Assembly: GCF_004167665.1 (NCBI RefSeq)
Contig: NZ_SEWE01000026.1
Span: 1-64,000, forward strand
Reading direction: 5' to 3'
DNA: 64,000 nt
From: Hymenobacter persicinus
Lineage (GTDB): Bacteria; Bacteroidota; Bacteroidia; Cytophagales; Hymenobacteraceae
Of the stretch, positions 33,010 to 41,211 are shown piece after piece. Below the pieces are notes generated by a model, which was not told where the DNA came from, ran no database searches, and worked only from the letters and a program-made list of their open reading frames with translations. Position 1 is the stretch's first letter. Every line of letters begins with the position of its first letter. The translations under genes were made by a program, and so were the position numbers.

Positions 33010-34788
33010 ATGACTCCGCGCGGTAAAATTGTAATCGGAGCCCTGATTGTGGCGCTCCTGTACTTCGGCATCAACAAGCTGGTTTCCAGCGGGGCCGTCT
33101 TTAAAAAGGCCGACACCCAGTCGGTGCTGCTGAACTCCATTGAGCTGCCTACGGTGGCGGCCGGCTCCCGGACCAACGTGGTGGTGCCCCTGGCCCCGCT
33201 GCCCGGCACCACGCCCGCCGAGAAAGGCACGCCCGTGACCTGGGAGATAATGGCCTGGAACTCGCAGATGGCCGGGATGCTGGCCAACGGCGGCCCCCGC
33301 ACCACCCAGAGCTCCAGCATGGCCGCCAACGGCGTGGACCTGCAGATTGTGCGCCAGGACGACGTGGCCAAGATGCAGGCCGACCTGGTGAAAAACGCCC
33401 TGGATCTGCAAACCAACCCCGAAACGCCCGGCCTTATCGTCAGCATCATGGGCGACGGCCTGCCGGCCTTCTCGGCGGTGCAGAGTCAGCTGGCCAAGAC
33501 CGGCACGGGGTTGCAGATTCTGCCCTACAGCTGCGGCAAGAGCTTCGGCGAGGACAAGCTGATGGGTCCCCAGGAGTGGCTCGACAACCCCAAGGCGGCT
33601 CTGGGCAAAACCATTGCCTGCTACCTGCGCGACGGCGACCACAACATTGCTTTAAAATGGTGCGCCGATAACGGCCTGAAAGTGAACCCCGACGAAACCA
33701 CCTACGACCCCGAGGCCGTGAACTTCATGGCCGCCTCCGACTTCCTGGTGGCCGCCGAGAAATACATTTTGGGCAAGCCCGAAAGCCGCACCAAGATTGT
33801 GAAAGGCAAAAACACCGGCGTGAAAGTAGACGTGGTAGCCGACGGCGTGGCCACCTGGACGCCCGGCGACGTGAACATCGCCAAGCAGAAAGGTGGGCTC
33901 GTCAACATTGTGAGCACCAAGGACTACTCCAACCAGATGCCCAACATCATGGTGACCACCAAGCGCTGGTACGACGCCCATCCCACCGAGGTGCAGGGCA
34001 TTATGACGGCCCTGGCCGTAGCCGGCGACCAGGTGAAAAGCCACCCCGAGGCGCTGGAGCGCGCTGCCGACATCTCCGCCGCCGTCTACGGCGACCAGGA
34101 CAAGCCCGGGGCCTACTGGCTGAAGTACTACAAGGGCGTGAGCGAGGCCGACCGCAACGGCAACGTGGTGGAGCTGGGCGGCAGCAAGGCCTTCAACTTC
34201 GCGGATAACCTGACCTTGTTCGGCCTGGACAATGGCGGCACCAACATCTACGCGGCCGTCTACAAAACCTTCGGCGACGTGCAGAGCAAGCTCTACCCCA
34301 AGGAGCTGCCCACCTACGTGCCCCTGGAGCAGATGCTGGACCTGACCATCCTGAAAAAGCTGCAAAGTCAGTATAAGGGCAAAACCATTGCCCCGGCCGA
34401 AACCCAGCAGTTTGCCGACGACGACGAAATCCGCCGCAGCGTGAGTAAGCGGGCCTGGAACATCGAGTTCAACACCGGCCAGAGCTCCTTCACCCCCGCC
34501 GCCGAGCGGCAGCTCAGCCAGCTCTTCGACGACCTGGTGGTGGCCGGCCGTCTGAAAGTAGCCGTGCACGGCCACACCGACAACGCCGGCGACCCGCAGC
34601 GCAACCAGCAGCTCTCCGAAGACCGGGCCCTGGCCGTGGAGCACTGGCTCGAAGCCAAGAGCGCCAGCGCCTTCCCCGCCGGCCGGGTGCAGGTGTACGC
34701 CCACGGCGCCACCGAGCCGGTAGCCAGCAACAGCACCCCCGCCGGCAAAGCCCAGAACCGCCGGGTGGAAATCGTGCTCGGCAACTAA
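33010..34788 (+). CDS. Substrate-binding-protein/OmpA fusion, membrane anchored
   Basis: 592 residues. N-terminal uncleaved anchor GKIVIGALIVALLYFGINKL (about 5-24), with the rest periplasmic. Residues about 60-440 resemble the NitT/TauT/phosphate-type periplasmic binding fold (VTWEIMAWNSQMAGMLANG, LQIVRQDDVAKMQADLV, YSNQMPNIMVTTKRWYDAHPTEVQGI). Residues about 455-592 form an OmpA domain: WNIEFNTGQSSFTPAAERQL, VHGHTDNAGD, LSEDRALAVE, and NRRVEIVLGN, including the Asp and Arg that bind diaminopimelate. The protein could tie the inner membrane and a transporter to peptidoglycan. Followed by permease and ATPase genes. Confidence 0.8.
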   Translation: MTPRGKIVIGALIVALLYFGINKLVSSGAVFKKADTQSVLLNSIELPTVAAGSRTNVVVPLAPLPGTTPAEKGTPVTWEIMAWNSQMAGMLANGGPRTTQSSSMAANGVDLQIVRQDDVAKMQADLVKNALDLQTNPETPGLIVSIMGDGLPAFSAVQSQLAKTGTGLQILPYSCGKSFGEDKLMGPQEWLDNPKAALGKTIACYLRDGDHNIALKWCADNGLKVNPDETTYDPEAVNFMAASDFLVAAEKYILGKPESRTKIVKGKNTGVKVDVVADGVATWTPGDVNIAKQKGGLVNIVSTKDYSNQMPNIMVTTKRWYDAHPTEVQGIMTALAVAGDQVKSHPEALERAADISAAVYGDQDKPGAYWLKYYKGVSEADRNGNVVELGGSKAFNFADNLTLFGLDNGGTNIYAAVYKTFGDVQSKLYPKELPTYVPLEQMLDLTILKKLQSQYKGKTIAPAETQQFADDDEIRRSVSKRAWNIEFNTGQSSFTPAAERQLSQLFDDLVVAGRLKVAVHGHTDNAGDPQRNQQLSEDRALAVEHWLEAKSASAFPAGRVQVYAHGATEPVASNSTPAGKAQNRRVEIVLGN

Positions 34789-34793
34789 CAGTG

Positions 34794-34913
34794 ATATGGT
34801 GAACTGGTGAACTGGTGAACTAGTGAGTTGTCCTTCCGCTGGCGCAAGCCGCGCCGATAGTCCCGCCAGAACATCAAACTCACCAGTTCACCATCTCACC
34901 ATCTCACCATATG
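34794..34913. repeat. TGGTGA-type intergenic inverted repeat, copy 3
   Basis: Left arm 34794-34829 (ATATGGTGAACTGGTGAACT...), right arm 34877-34913 (AACTCACCAGTTCACCATCT...), strongly complementary. The segment 34863-34879 (CCGCCAGAACATCAAAC) is the exact reverse complement of 53756-53772 in copy 4, so the family has a conserved core. It ends at the ATG of the permease gene and could influence its translation. Confidence 0.8.
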
Positions 34914-35687
34914 AAAACCCTGTTTACCCCCAACGCCCAGCCGCCCCGCGCCACGTTTCTACTGATGGTGGCCGGGCAGGGGCTGGTGCTGCTGCTGCTA
35001 TGGCTGTTTTACCCGCTCCGCCTGTTTCCGTCCCTGGGCGAAGTCTTCCGCTCCCTCGGCGACTTAGTCACGACCCAGGGGCTGATTCAGGAGTTGTGGG
35101 CCAGTATGACTACGGCCCTGCAGGCCCTGAGCGTGGCGACGATGCTGGCCCTGCTGATATCGTACCTCACGGCCCTGCCCTTCTTCCGGCCCATTGCTTA
35201 CGCGGCCTCCAAGATGCGCTACCTGACGCTGACGGGCCTCACCTTTTTCATGGCCTTGATGCTCAGCTCGGGCCACCAGGTGAAACTCTCGGTGCTGATT
35301 TTCGGGGCCACAGTGTATCTGGTTACGGGCATGACCAGCGTGATTCTGACTACCACCCAGGAGGAAATGGACCACGCCCGCACCCTGGGCATGAGCGAGT
35401 GGCGCAGCTTTCTGGAAGTGGTAGTGCTAGGCAAGCTCGACGAGATGCTCGAAGTGGTCCGCCAGAACTTTGCCATCATCTGGACCATGATTACCCTAGT
35501 CGAGACCTTGTACCAATCCGAGGGCGGCATCGGGCTGCTGCTCTACAAGCAGAACCGCTACCTCCACCTCGACGGCGTGCTGGCCATCCAGCTCGTCATT
35601 CTGGCTACCGGCGCCCTGCAGGACTACGTGTTCGTGCTCCTGCGCCGGGTGTTCTTCCCCTACTCCGTGCTGACGGCCGCCAAGTAA
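34911..35687 (+). CDS. ABC transporter permease (NitT/TauT type)
   Basis: 258 residues, about six membrane segments (15-35, 68-88, 105-120, 127-148, 185-200, 222-242). The loop at about 150-182 (EEMDHARTLGMSEWRSFLEV) fits the EAA coupling loop contacting the ATPase. In nitrate, taurine and sulfonate systems this subunit forms the membrane channel. ATG 34911. Partner ATPase 53 bp downstream, binding protein fusion upstream. Direction of transport cannot be assumed given the unusual neighbours. Confidence 0.85.
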   Translation: MKTLFTPNAQPPRATFLLMVAGQGLVLLLLWLFYPLRLFPSLGEVFRSLGDLVTTQGLIQELWASMTTALQALSVATMLALLISYLTALPFFRPIAYAASKMRYLTLTGLTFFMALMLSSGHQVKLSVLIFGATVYLVTGMTSVILTTTQEEMDHARTLGMSEWRSFLEVVVLGKLDEMLEVVRQNFAIIWTMITLVETLYQSEGGIGLLLYKQNRYLHLDGVLAIQLVILATGALQDYVFVLLRRVFFPYSVLTAAK

Positions 35688-35740
35688 GGCTTCCAGCCGA
35701 ACGTCAACTCACCATTTTCCAAGTTCATCACTTCCCCGCC

Positions 35741-36565
35741 ATGTCTCCCTACTCCTATAAAGAACCCGTTCTGACCCTGGAAGGCGTTTCGATGAGCTAC
35801 CACGGCGAAGTAATTCTGCGCGACATCGACGCCCAGGTCCTCGACGTGGTACGGCCGGGTATGAGTCAGGGGCAGGTCGTGGGGTTCTACGGCCGCTCCG
35901 GCATCGGTAAGTCGGTGCTCTGCCGCATCATGGCCGGGCTAATTACGCCCAGCCAGGGCACGGTGCGCGTGGGCGTGGAGCAGCAGCCGGTGGTGCCCGG
36001 CACCGTGGGCTTCGTGCAGCAGCGCTACCCCCTCTTCGACCACCGCACCCTGCACGACAACCTGCTGGTCGCCGCCCAGCGCAAGCACGCCCCCGCAGCC
36101 GCCCGGGAGCAGGTGGAAACCTACCTGGAGCGCTTCTGCCTGACCCAGCACCGCAAAAAGTACCCGGCTCACCTCTCCGGCGGCCAGCGCCAGCGCGCCG
36201 CCATTGCCCAGCAGCTGCTCTGCTCCGACCACCTCATCCTGCTCGACGAGCCCTTCTCCGGCCTTGACGTGGCCATGATTGACGAGCTCAAGAAAATCAT
36301 CGTGGAAGTCACCACGATGGACGAGCTGAACACCGTTATCATCATCTCCCACGACATCCAGACTACCACCGCCCTGGCCGACCGGCTCTGGCTACTCGGC
36401 TACGAGCGGGACGCCGCCGGCCAGCTCAGTCCCGGCGCCACCATTGCCAAGGAGCACCAGTACAACCTGGCCGAAATGGGCTTAGCCTGGCACGAAAACG
36501 TGGAAGCCGAGCCGGAATTCGGCCAGTTTGTGGAGCACATCAAGGAGGAAATCCGGCGGAGTTAA
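35741..36565 (+). CDS. ABC transporter ATP-binding protein
   Basis: 274 residues from ATG 35741; the open frame extends upstream but without coding character. Walker A GRSGIGKS (51-58), Q-loop VQQRYPLFD, signature LSGGQRQR (about 150), Walker B LILLDEPFSGLD, H-loop IIISHD, all canonical. Glycine after the Walker A Arg is replaced by Ser-Gly-Ile-Gly, still consensus. The C-terminal extension (about 225-274; ending GQFVEHIKEEIRRS) is helical and acidic. Pairs with the adjacent permease. Confidence 0.88.
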   Translation: MSPYSYKEPVLTLEGVSMSYHGEVILRDIDAQVLDVVRPGMSQGQVVGFYGRSGIGKSVLCRIMAGLITPSQGTVRVGVEQQPVVPGTVGFVQQRYPLFDHRTLHDNLLVAAQRKHAPAAAREQVETYLERFCLTQHRKKYPAHLSGGQRQRAAIAQQLLCSDHLILLDEPFSGLDVAMIDELKKIIVEVTTMDELNTVIIISHDIQTTTALADRLWLLGYERDAAGQLSPGATIAKEHQYNLAEMGLAWHENVEAEPEFGQFVEHIKEEIRRS

Positions 36566-36587
36566 ACTGAGTGGTTCTGCCACCTTC

Positions 36588-36614
36588 GCTCTAAAGTTCT
36601 TAGCTCTACTTTTG
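36588..36614 (+). promoter_or_regulatory. Promoter of the two-component system genes
   Basis: TACTTTTG at 36607-36614, preceded at spacer 19 by TTC instead of TTG. About 25 bp before ATG 36639. Suggests the regulator genes can be transcribed without the ABC cluster. No GG-N10-GC sigma-54 site was found here. Confidence 0.55.
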
Positions 36615-36638
36615 CTCTGAACCCAACATTCCCCATCC

Positions 36639-38003
36639 ATGCCCACCGGAACCCTGCTCATCATCGACGACGAAGCCCGCCTGCGGCAGCTGCTGGCCCG
36701 AGTGCTGGAGCTGGAGGGCTACGTGGTGCTCCAGGCCCCCGACGCCACCCGCGGCCTGGAGCTGCTGGGTCAGCACGCCGACGATATCCTGGTGCTCGTC
36801 TCCGACGTGAAGCTGCCCGACGGCCACGGCGTAGACCTGATTCCCCGCTTCAAAGCCAAAGCCCCCGAGGCCGAAATCGTGTTGCTCACTGCCTTTGGCA
36901 CCATTCCCGACGGGGTGCAGGCCATGAAGGCCGGCGCCTTCGACTACCTGACCAAGGGTGACTTCGAGCAGCAGCTCATTGTGGTGGTGGACCGGGCCGC
37001 GGAAAAGGCCCGCCTGCGCCGGCGGGTGCTGGAGCTGGAGCGGCGCGTGGGCCAGCAGTACCGGTTCGAGTCGATGGTTGGCGAGTCGGCGGAGCTGAAG
37101 CGTACCCAGCAGCTGGCCCGGCAGGTGGCACCTACCGGCAGCACCGTGCTGCTGGAAGGACCCACGGGCTCGGGCAAGGAGCTCTTTGCCCAGGCCATCC
37201 ACCAGGCCAGTGACCGGGCCTTGAAGCCCTTCGTGGCCGTCAACTGCTCGGCTTTCCCCAAGGACTTGCTCGAGTCGGAGCTGTTTGGCTACAAAAAGGG
37301 CGCCTTCACCGGGGCCCTTACTGACAAAAAAGGCCTGCTCGAAGAAGCCAACGGCGGCACGCTCTTCCTCGACGAAATCGGGGAGCTGGAACTCAACGTG
37401 CAGGCCAAATTCCTGCGGGTGCTCGAAACCCAGAGCTTCACCAAGCTCGGCGACACCAAGCCCACCTCCGTGCACGTGCGCCTCGTGGCCGCCACCAACC
37501 GCAACCTGAAGGCCGAGGCCGCCGAGGGCCGCTTCCGCCCCGACCTCTACTACCGCCTCTCGGTGTTTACCATCACGGTGCCCCCGCTCAAGGCCCGCCC
37601 CGCCGATGTGGCTCCGCTGGCCGAGTACTTTTTGCAATATTTCGCCGCCAAGCTGCAAAAGCGCCTGCCCGGCCTCGACGCCGAGTGCCTGCGCCTGCTC
37701 CAGGGCTACGACTGGCCCGGCAACGTGCGGGAGCTCAAGAACGTGCTGGAGCGCGCCGCCATCCTGGCCCCCGCCGATGCGCCCCTGTCCGCCGACTTTC
37801 TGCCCGACGAGTTTCACGCCCGCCCCCGGGCCGCGGGCCTCACTGCCAACCCCGACGACGAAAGCCTGCGCGCCGTGGAAGCCCGCCACATCCAGCGCAT
37901 CATGCTGGCCCTGGCCGGCAACAAGCCCGAAGCCGCCCGCAAGCTCGGCATCGGCCTGACCACGCTCTACCGCAAGCTGCAGGAATACGGGCTGGAGAGC
38001 TAG
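36639..38003 (+). CDS. Sigma-54-dependent response regulator (NtrC family)
   Basis: 454 residues. Receiver domain 1-125 with acidic pocket Asp10-Asp11 and phosphorylation site Asp56 (SDVKLPDG), Thr/Ala and Lys106 conserved. AAA+ domain 145-375: Walker A GPTGSGKE (174-181), the sigma-54 contact GAFTGA (221-226), Walker B LFLDEIGEL (242-250), and arginine finger FRPDLYYRLSVF. C-terminal Fis-type helix-turn-helix (about 410-450; NKPEAARKLGIGLTTLYRKL). Drives sigma-54 promoters by ATP hydrolysis. The kinase gene follows 38 bp downstream. Target genes not known; the ABC/PspA-like cluster upstream is the obvious candidate. Confidence 0.95.
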   Translation: MPTGTLLIIDDEARLRQLLARVLELEGYVVLQAPDATRGLELLGQHADDILVLVSDVKLPDGHGVDLIPRFKAKAPEAEIVLLTAFGTIPDGVQAMKAGAFDYLTKGDFEQQLIVVVDRAAEKARLRRRVLELERRVGQQYRFESMVGESAELKRTQQLARQVAPTGSTVLLEGPTGSGKELFAQAIHQASDRALKPFVAVNCSAFPKDLLESELFGYKKGAFTGALTDKKGLLEEANGGTLFLDEIGELELNVQAKFLRVLETQSFTKLGDTKPTSVHVRLVAATNRNLKAEAAEGRFRPDLYYRLSVFTITVPPLKARPADVAPLAEYFLQYFAAKLQKRLPGLDAECLRLLQGYDWPGNVRELKNVLERAAILAPADAPLSADFLPDEFHARPRAAGLTANPDDESLRAVEARHIQRIMLALAGNKPEAARKLGIGLTTLYRKLQEYGLES

Positions 38004-38040
38004 GTGTCCCTCACGCATTACCCTTCTCGCCTGCTAAGCC

Positions 38041-39525
38041 ATGAGCTTAAAGAATAAAATCCGCCTCAGTGTGTTTCTGCTGCTTCTGCTCCTGCTGGGA
38101 CTGGGCGGCTACGCTTTCGTTACCATCAGCTACCTCGAGCACGGGGCTGCTGGCCTGGAGCAGGCTGATTTCAACGTGGCCCGGGGTACGGTACTGGCCT
38201 TTTTACTGGCCGGCACGGCTGTGGGCGTTACCATGATGGTGCGCCTGCCCCGCATCGTGGTGCGTCCCCTGCGCCGCCTCACCGTGGACATGGAGCGGGT
38301 AGCCGGGCCGGGCACCACCACTCGGGTAGCCGTGGGCAAGCGCGACGAGGTGGGCACGGTGGCGGCGGCCGTCAACCGGGTGCTGAGCCAGGCCGAGGAT
38401 GAACGCCGCCTCACGCTGGCCGAGCTGTTCGTGGAGCGCAACCGTATGGAAGCCCTCGTGCGCAGCCTCGACGAAGGTCTGCTCCTGCTCGACGAGAAAG
38501 GCGTTGTGGTGCTGGCCAACCCGGTGGCCTGCGTGCTGGTGGGCGTGCCGGCCGCGGAACTGCTGGGCCGGTCGGCGACTGAAGTGGCCCGTACCAACGA
38601 AACCATCCGGGCCCTGCTCGAGCCGCTGGCGGCCCACAACCTGGCCGGCGACAACGTGCCCGACCCGGTCTTTACCTTTCCCCACCAGGGCCGGGCTCCG
38701 CACTACCAGCTCAGCATTAGCCCTATCGAAGCCGTGGTGCCCACGCCGGGCAAGCCAGCCGCGGGCGGCCATATTCTGTGCCTGCGCAACGTGTCCGACT
38801 TCAAAAAGCTGGACCAGGTGAAGTCAAACTTTCTGGCCACTATTTCCCACGAGCTCAAAACGCCCCTGGCCAGCATCAACCTCAGCCTGATGCTGCTCCA
38901 GGACGACCGGACCGAGCCCGAGGAGCGTCAGCGTATTGCCGGCGGCATCCGGGAAGAAACCCAGCGCCTGCTCCAGATGGTGGGCCAGCTCATCGACGTA
39001 TCCCGCCTCGACGCCGGGGCCGACATCAAGCTCAATGTCCAGCCCGTGACGCTAACCGACGTGGTGCGCTACGCCATCGAAACCGTACGCCCCCAGCTCG
39101 GCGACAAGCAGCTGGAGCTTGAAACTCAGCTGCCCGACACGCTGCCCACGGCCCAGGCCGACGTGGAAAAAACCACTTGGGTGCTCATCAACCTGCTGGC
39201 CAATGCCATCCGCTACTCCCCCCACGGCGAAAAGCTGCTGCTGCGCGCCGTGCCCTGGGGCGACATGGTGCGCGTGAGCATCCACGACCACGGCCCCGGC
39301 ATTGCCCCCGAATACCATAAACGTATCTTCCAGCGCTTCGCCGAGTTGCCGGCTGCCGCGGGCCAGCGCCAGGGCAGCTCGGGGCTGGGGCTGAGCATTT
39401 CCCGGGAGTTCATTACCGCCCAGGGCGGGCGGCTCTGGGTGGAAAGCACCGCGGGCAAGGGCAGCGTGTTTCTGTTTACCCTGCCGCTGGTAGCCGCTCC
39501 CGAAACCGAGCCCGCCGAAGCCTAA
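38041..39525 (+). CDS. Sensor histidine kinase with very short periplasmic loop
   Basis: 494 residues. TM1 about 8-30, TM2 about 49-68, periplasmic loop of only about 18 residues. HAMP domain 70-120, PAS domain 135-250 (LDEGLLLLDEKGVVVLANPV), dimerisation domain with phospho-His270 (ISHELKTPLASIN), ATPase domain with N-box LINLLANAIRYS (382-393), G1 DHGPGIAP (416-423), G2 GSSGLGLSI (445-453). The lack of a periplasmic sensor domain suggests sensing within the membrane, via a partner protein, or via the cytosolic PAS domain. Partner of the upstream regulator. Ends 9 bp before the convergent J-domain gene. Confidence 0.93.
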   Translation: MSLKNKIRLSVFLLLLLLLGLGGYAFVTISYLEHGAAGLEQADFNVARGTVLAFLLAGTAVGVTMMVRLPRIVVRPLRRLTVDMERVAGPGTTTRVAVGKRDEVGTVAAAVNRVLSQAEDERRLTLAELFVERNRMEALVRSLDEGLLLLDEKGVVVLANPVACVLVGVPAAELLGRSATEVARTNETIRALLEPLAAHNLAGDNVPDPVFTFPHQGRAPHYQLSISPIEAVVPTPGKPAAGGHILCLRNVSDFKKLDQVKSNFLATISHELKTPLASINLSLMLLQDDRTEPEERQRIAGGIREETQRLLQMVGQLIDVSRLDAGADIKLNVQPVTLTDVVRYAIETVRPQLGDKQLELETQLPDTLPTAQADVEKTTWVLINLLANAIRYSPHGEKLLLRAVPWGDMVRVSIHDHGPGIAPEYHKRIFQRFAELPAAAGQRQGSSGLGLSISREFITAQGGRLWVESTAGKGSVFLFTLPLVAAPETEPAEA

Positions 39526-39534
39526 GCCCGGGCG

Positions 39535-40674
39535 CTACCGGCAGTTGCGCAGCTTATCTTCCACCTTGAACAAGTAACCCAGGCTCCGGGCCCGCCGAAA
39601 AAACTCGCAGGCCGCGGTGGGGTTGCCCTCCTGCTCGGCCAGACAGCCCAGCAGAAAGTGTACCTGCCCATTCTGCGGATTGTTTTCCAGCACCCGCCGG
39701 TAGTCGGCGCGGGCGGCCCCGTAGTCGCGCTGCTTGTAATAGGCCAAGCCCCGGTAGGTGAGGTACTTCAACGACAGGGGTTGCTGGGCCGTTAAGCGTT
39801 GGCGCAGGCCAGTGGTAAAATCCTGCACCGCGTCCGGAAAGACGTGCAGGCCAAACAGCCGCAGCTCCCCCCGGGCCAGCCAAGCCGCGCTGAGCGTGGA
39901 ATCCAGGGCCAGGGCCCGGGTTAGGTTGAGCTCGGCCGAGTCGCGCTGCTGCAGGCTGGTCTGGCACTGGGCCAGCCGGTAGAGCAGCCCCGCCGTTTCG
40001 CCCACCGACTTGCTGTCGTTGAGGGCGGCGTAGTAGTCGGAGCGGGCGGCGCGGAAATCCTGGTACACCAGCTGTTCAATCTCGCCCCGCCGCCGCCGGG
40101 CTTCGCTGTAGCGGGGCTTGAAGTGGATGGCTTCGGTCAGGAAGCTGTGGGCCCGGCTCCACTCCCGGCGGGCGTAGGCCTGCACCCCATCTTCGTAGTT
40201 GCTGACTGCTGTCACGTGGTCCATGGTCACCTTCACCGACAGAATAAAGAGCAGCAGCAGCAGCAGACCGCCCGTGAGCAGGTAGTCGCGGCGGGTGAAG
40301 CTCGCGCGCTTTTTGGGCATGCGCTGGTAGTGCCGCTCGGCTGAGCCGGCTGGCCGCCGGGTGCGCAAAGGGGCCGGCGGGGGCATCGGCACCCCGTACA
40401 CGTGCTGGCCCTGGGGCCGGTACTGCTGCTGGCGGCGGGCTTCCTCGGCCCGCCGCCGCTCCTGCTGGAGCTGAAAGTCGTAGGTGGCCCGGCGGCCCGC
40501 ATCCCCGAGCACGTGGTAGGCGGCCGTCACGGCTTTGAACTGCTCTTCAAACTGGGTGCTACCGCCGTGCTTGTCGGGATGGAAACGCACGGCTAAACGC
40601 TTGTACGCCAGCTTAATTTCCGCCGCCGGAGCCGTGGCTGAAACGCCCAGTACCTGATAATGATTTTGACTCAA
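39535..40674 (-). CDS. Membrane-anchored J-domain protein with TPR repeats
   Basis: 379 residues from TTG 40674, which gives MSQNHYQVLGVSATAPAAEIK, the usual start of J domains; ATG 40716 would add 14 residues, but lies beside a -7-like TACTTTTA box (about 40693-40700). J domain 1-65 with the HPD motif in RFHPDKHGG. A Gln/Arg-rich linker (67-125), one membrane segment (about 130-150; LLTGGLLLLLLFILSVKV), then TPR-like repeats in the C-terminal half (DGVQAYARREWSRAHSF, YYKQRDYGAARADYRRVLEN). The J domain would stimulate DnaK in the cytosol, the TPR part lies across the membrane. No DnaK gene nearby. Confidence 0.8.
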   Translation of the reverse strand: MSQNHYQVLGVSATAPAAEIKLAYKRLAVRFHPDKHGGSTQFEEQFKAVTAAYHVLGDAGRRATYDFQLQQERRRAEEARRQQQYRPQGQHVYGVPMPPPAPLRTRRPAGSAERHYQRMPKKRASFTRRDYLLTGGLLLLLLFILSVKVTMDHVTAVSNYEDGVQAYARREWSRAHSFLTEAIHFKPRYSEARRRRGEIEQLVYQDFRAARSDYYAALNDSKSVGETAGLLYRLAQCQTSLQQRDSAELNLTRALALDSTLSAAWLARGELRLFGLHVFPDAVQDFTTGLRQRLTAQQPLSLKYLTYRGLAYYKQRDYGAARADYRRVLENNPQNGQVHFLLGCLAEQEGNPTAACEFFRRARSLGYLFKVEDKLRNCR

Positions 40675-40825
40675 AGCGCGGCAGTATATAGTAAAAGTAA
40701 CGCCTTTTTCAGACACGAACCCTTCTTTCCCGTATGGAAAGGTCGGTTCGAAAAACTACGGCCTCCGCCGATTTTCGGCCCGTCCGTTCTAAACATTGTT
40801 CTCCGCCTTTCTTCTCCCCCGCCGT

Positions 40826-41203
40826 ATGGCTTACGACGACGACGCTACCAAAACTCCCCGCAACGACAGTATTGTCGGCAACCTGATGGGCTACCTCGAC
40901 ACGCGCATCGACCTGGTGCGCCTCGAGGCTCAGGAAAAAGTGAAGAACGCCTTCGTGGGCACCGTGCACGGGGCGGCCATGGGCTTTATCGGGCTCATGT
41001 TCCTGATTTTTGTGAGCATTTTTGCCGGCCTGGCCCTCAACAGCGCCCTCGACAGCCCGTACTGGGGCTTCGGCATCGTGGCCGGCTTCTACTTGGTGCT
41101 GCTCATCATCTTTTTGGTGGGTGTCGACAAGAAGCTCTTCCAGGGCGTGGCCGACAAGCTGCTGAACAACACCATCTACAAATCCGACAAACGTCAAGCA
41201 TAA
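40826..41203 (+). CDS. Holin-X/DUF1469-type membrane protein (not a phage lysis gene)
   Basis: 125 residues from ATG 40826 (MAYDDDATKTPRNDS). Cytosolic helix YLDTRIDLVRLEAQEKVKN, then two membrane segments (about 50-73 and 80-105). This is the domain labelled 'phage holin family (Actinobacteria holin-X)' in many chromosomes without any phage. The gene lies 8 bp before the next reading frame, so the two are probably translated together. Function unknown. Confidence 0.82.
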   Translation: MAYDDDATKTPRNDSIVGNLMGYLDTRIDLVRLEAQEKVKNAFVGTVHGAAMGFIGLMFLIFVSIFAGLALNSALDSPYWGFGIVAGFYLVLLIIFLVGVDKKLFQGVADKLLNNTIYKSDKRQA

Positions 41204-41211
41204 CCTAACCT

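Noticed and set aside
40826..41203. 'Phage holin' as a sign of a prophage
   Set aside because: The Holin-X domain is widespread on bacterial chromosomes; no phage genes, integrase or att-like direct repeats lie nearby.
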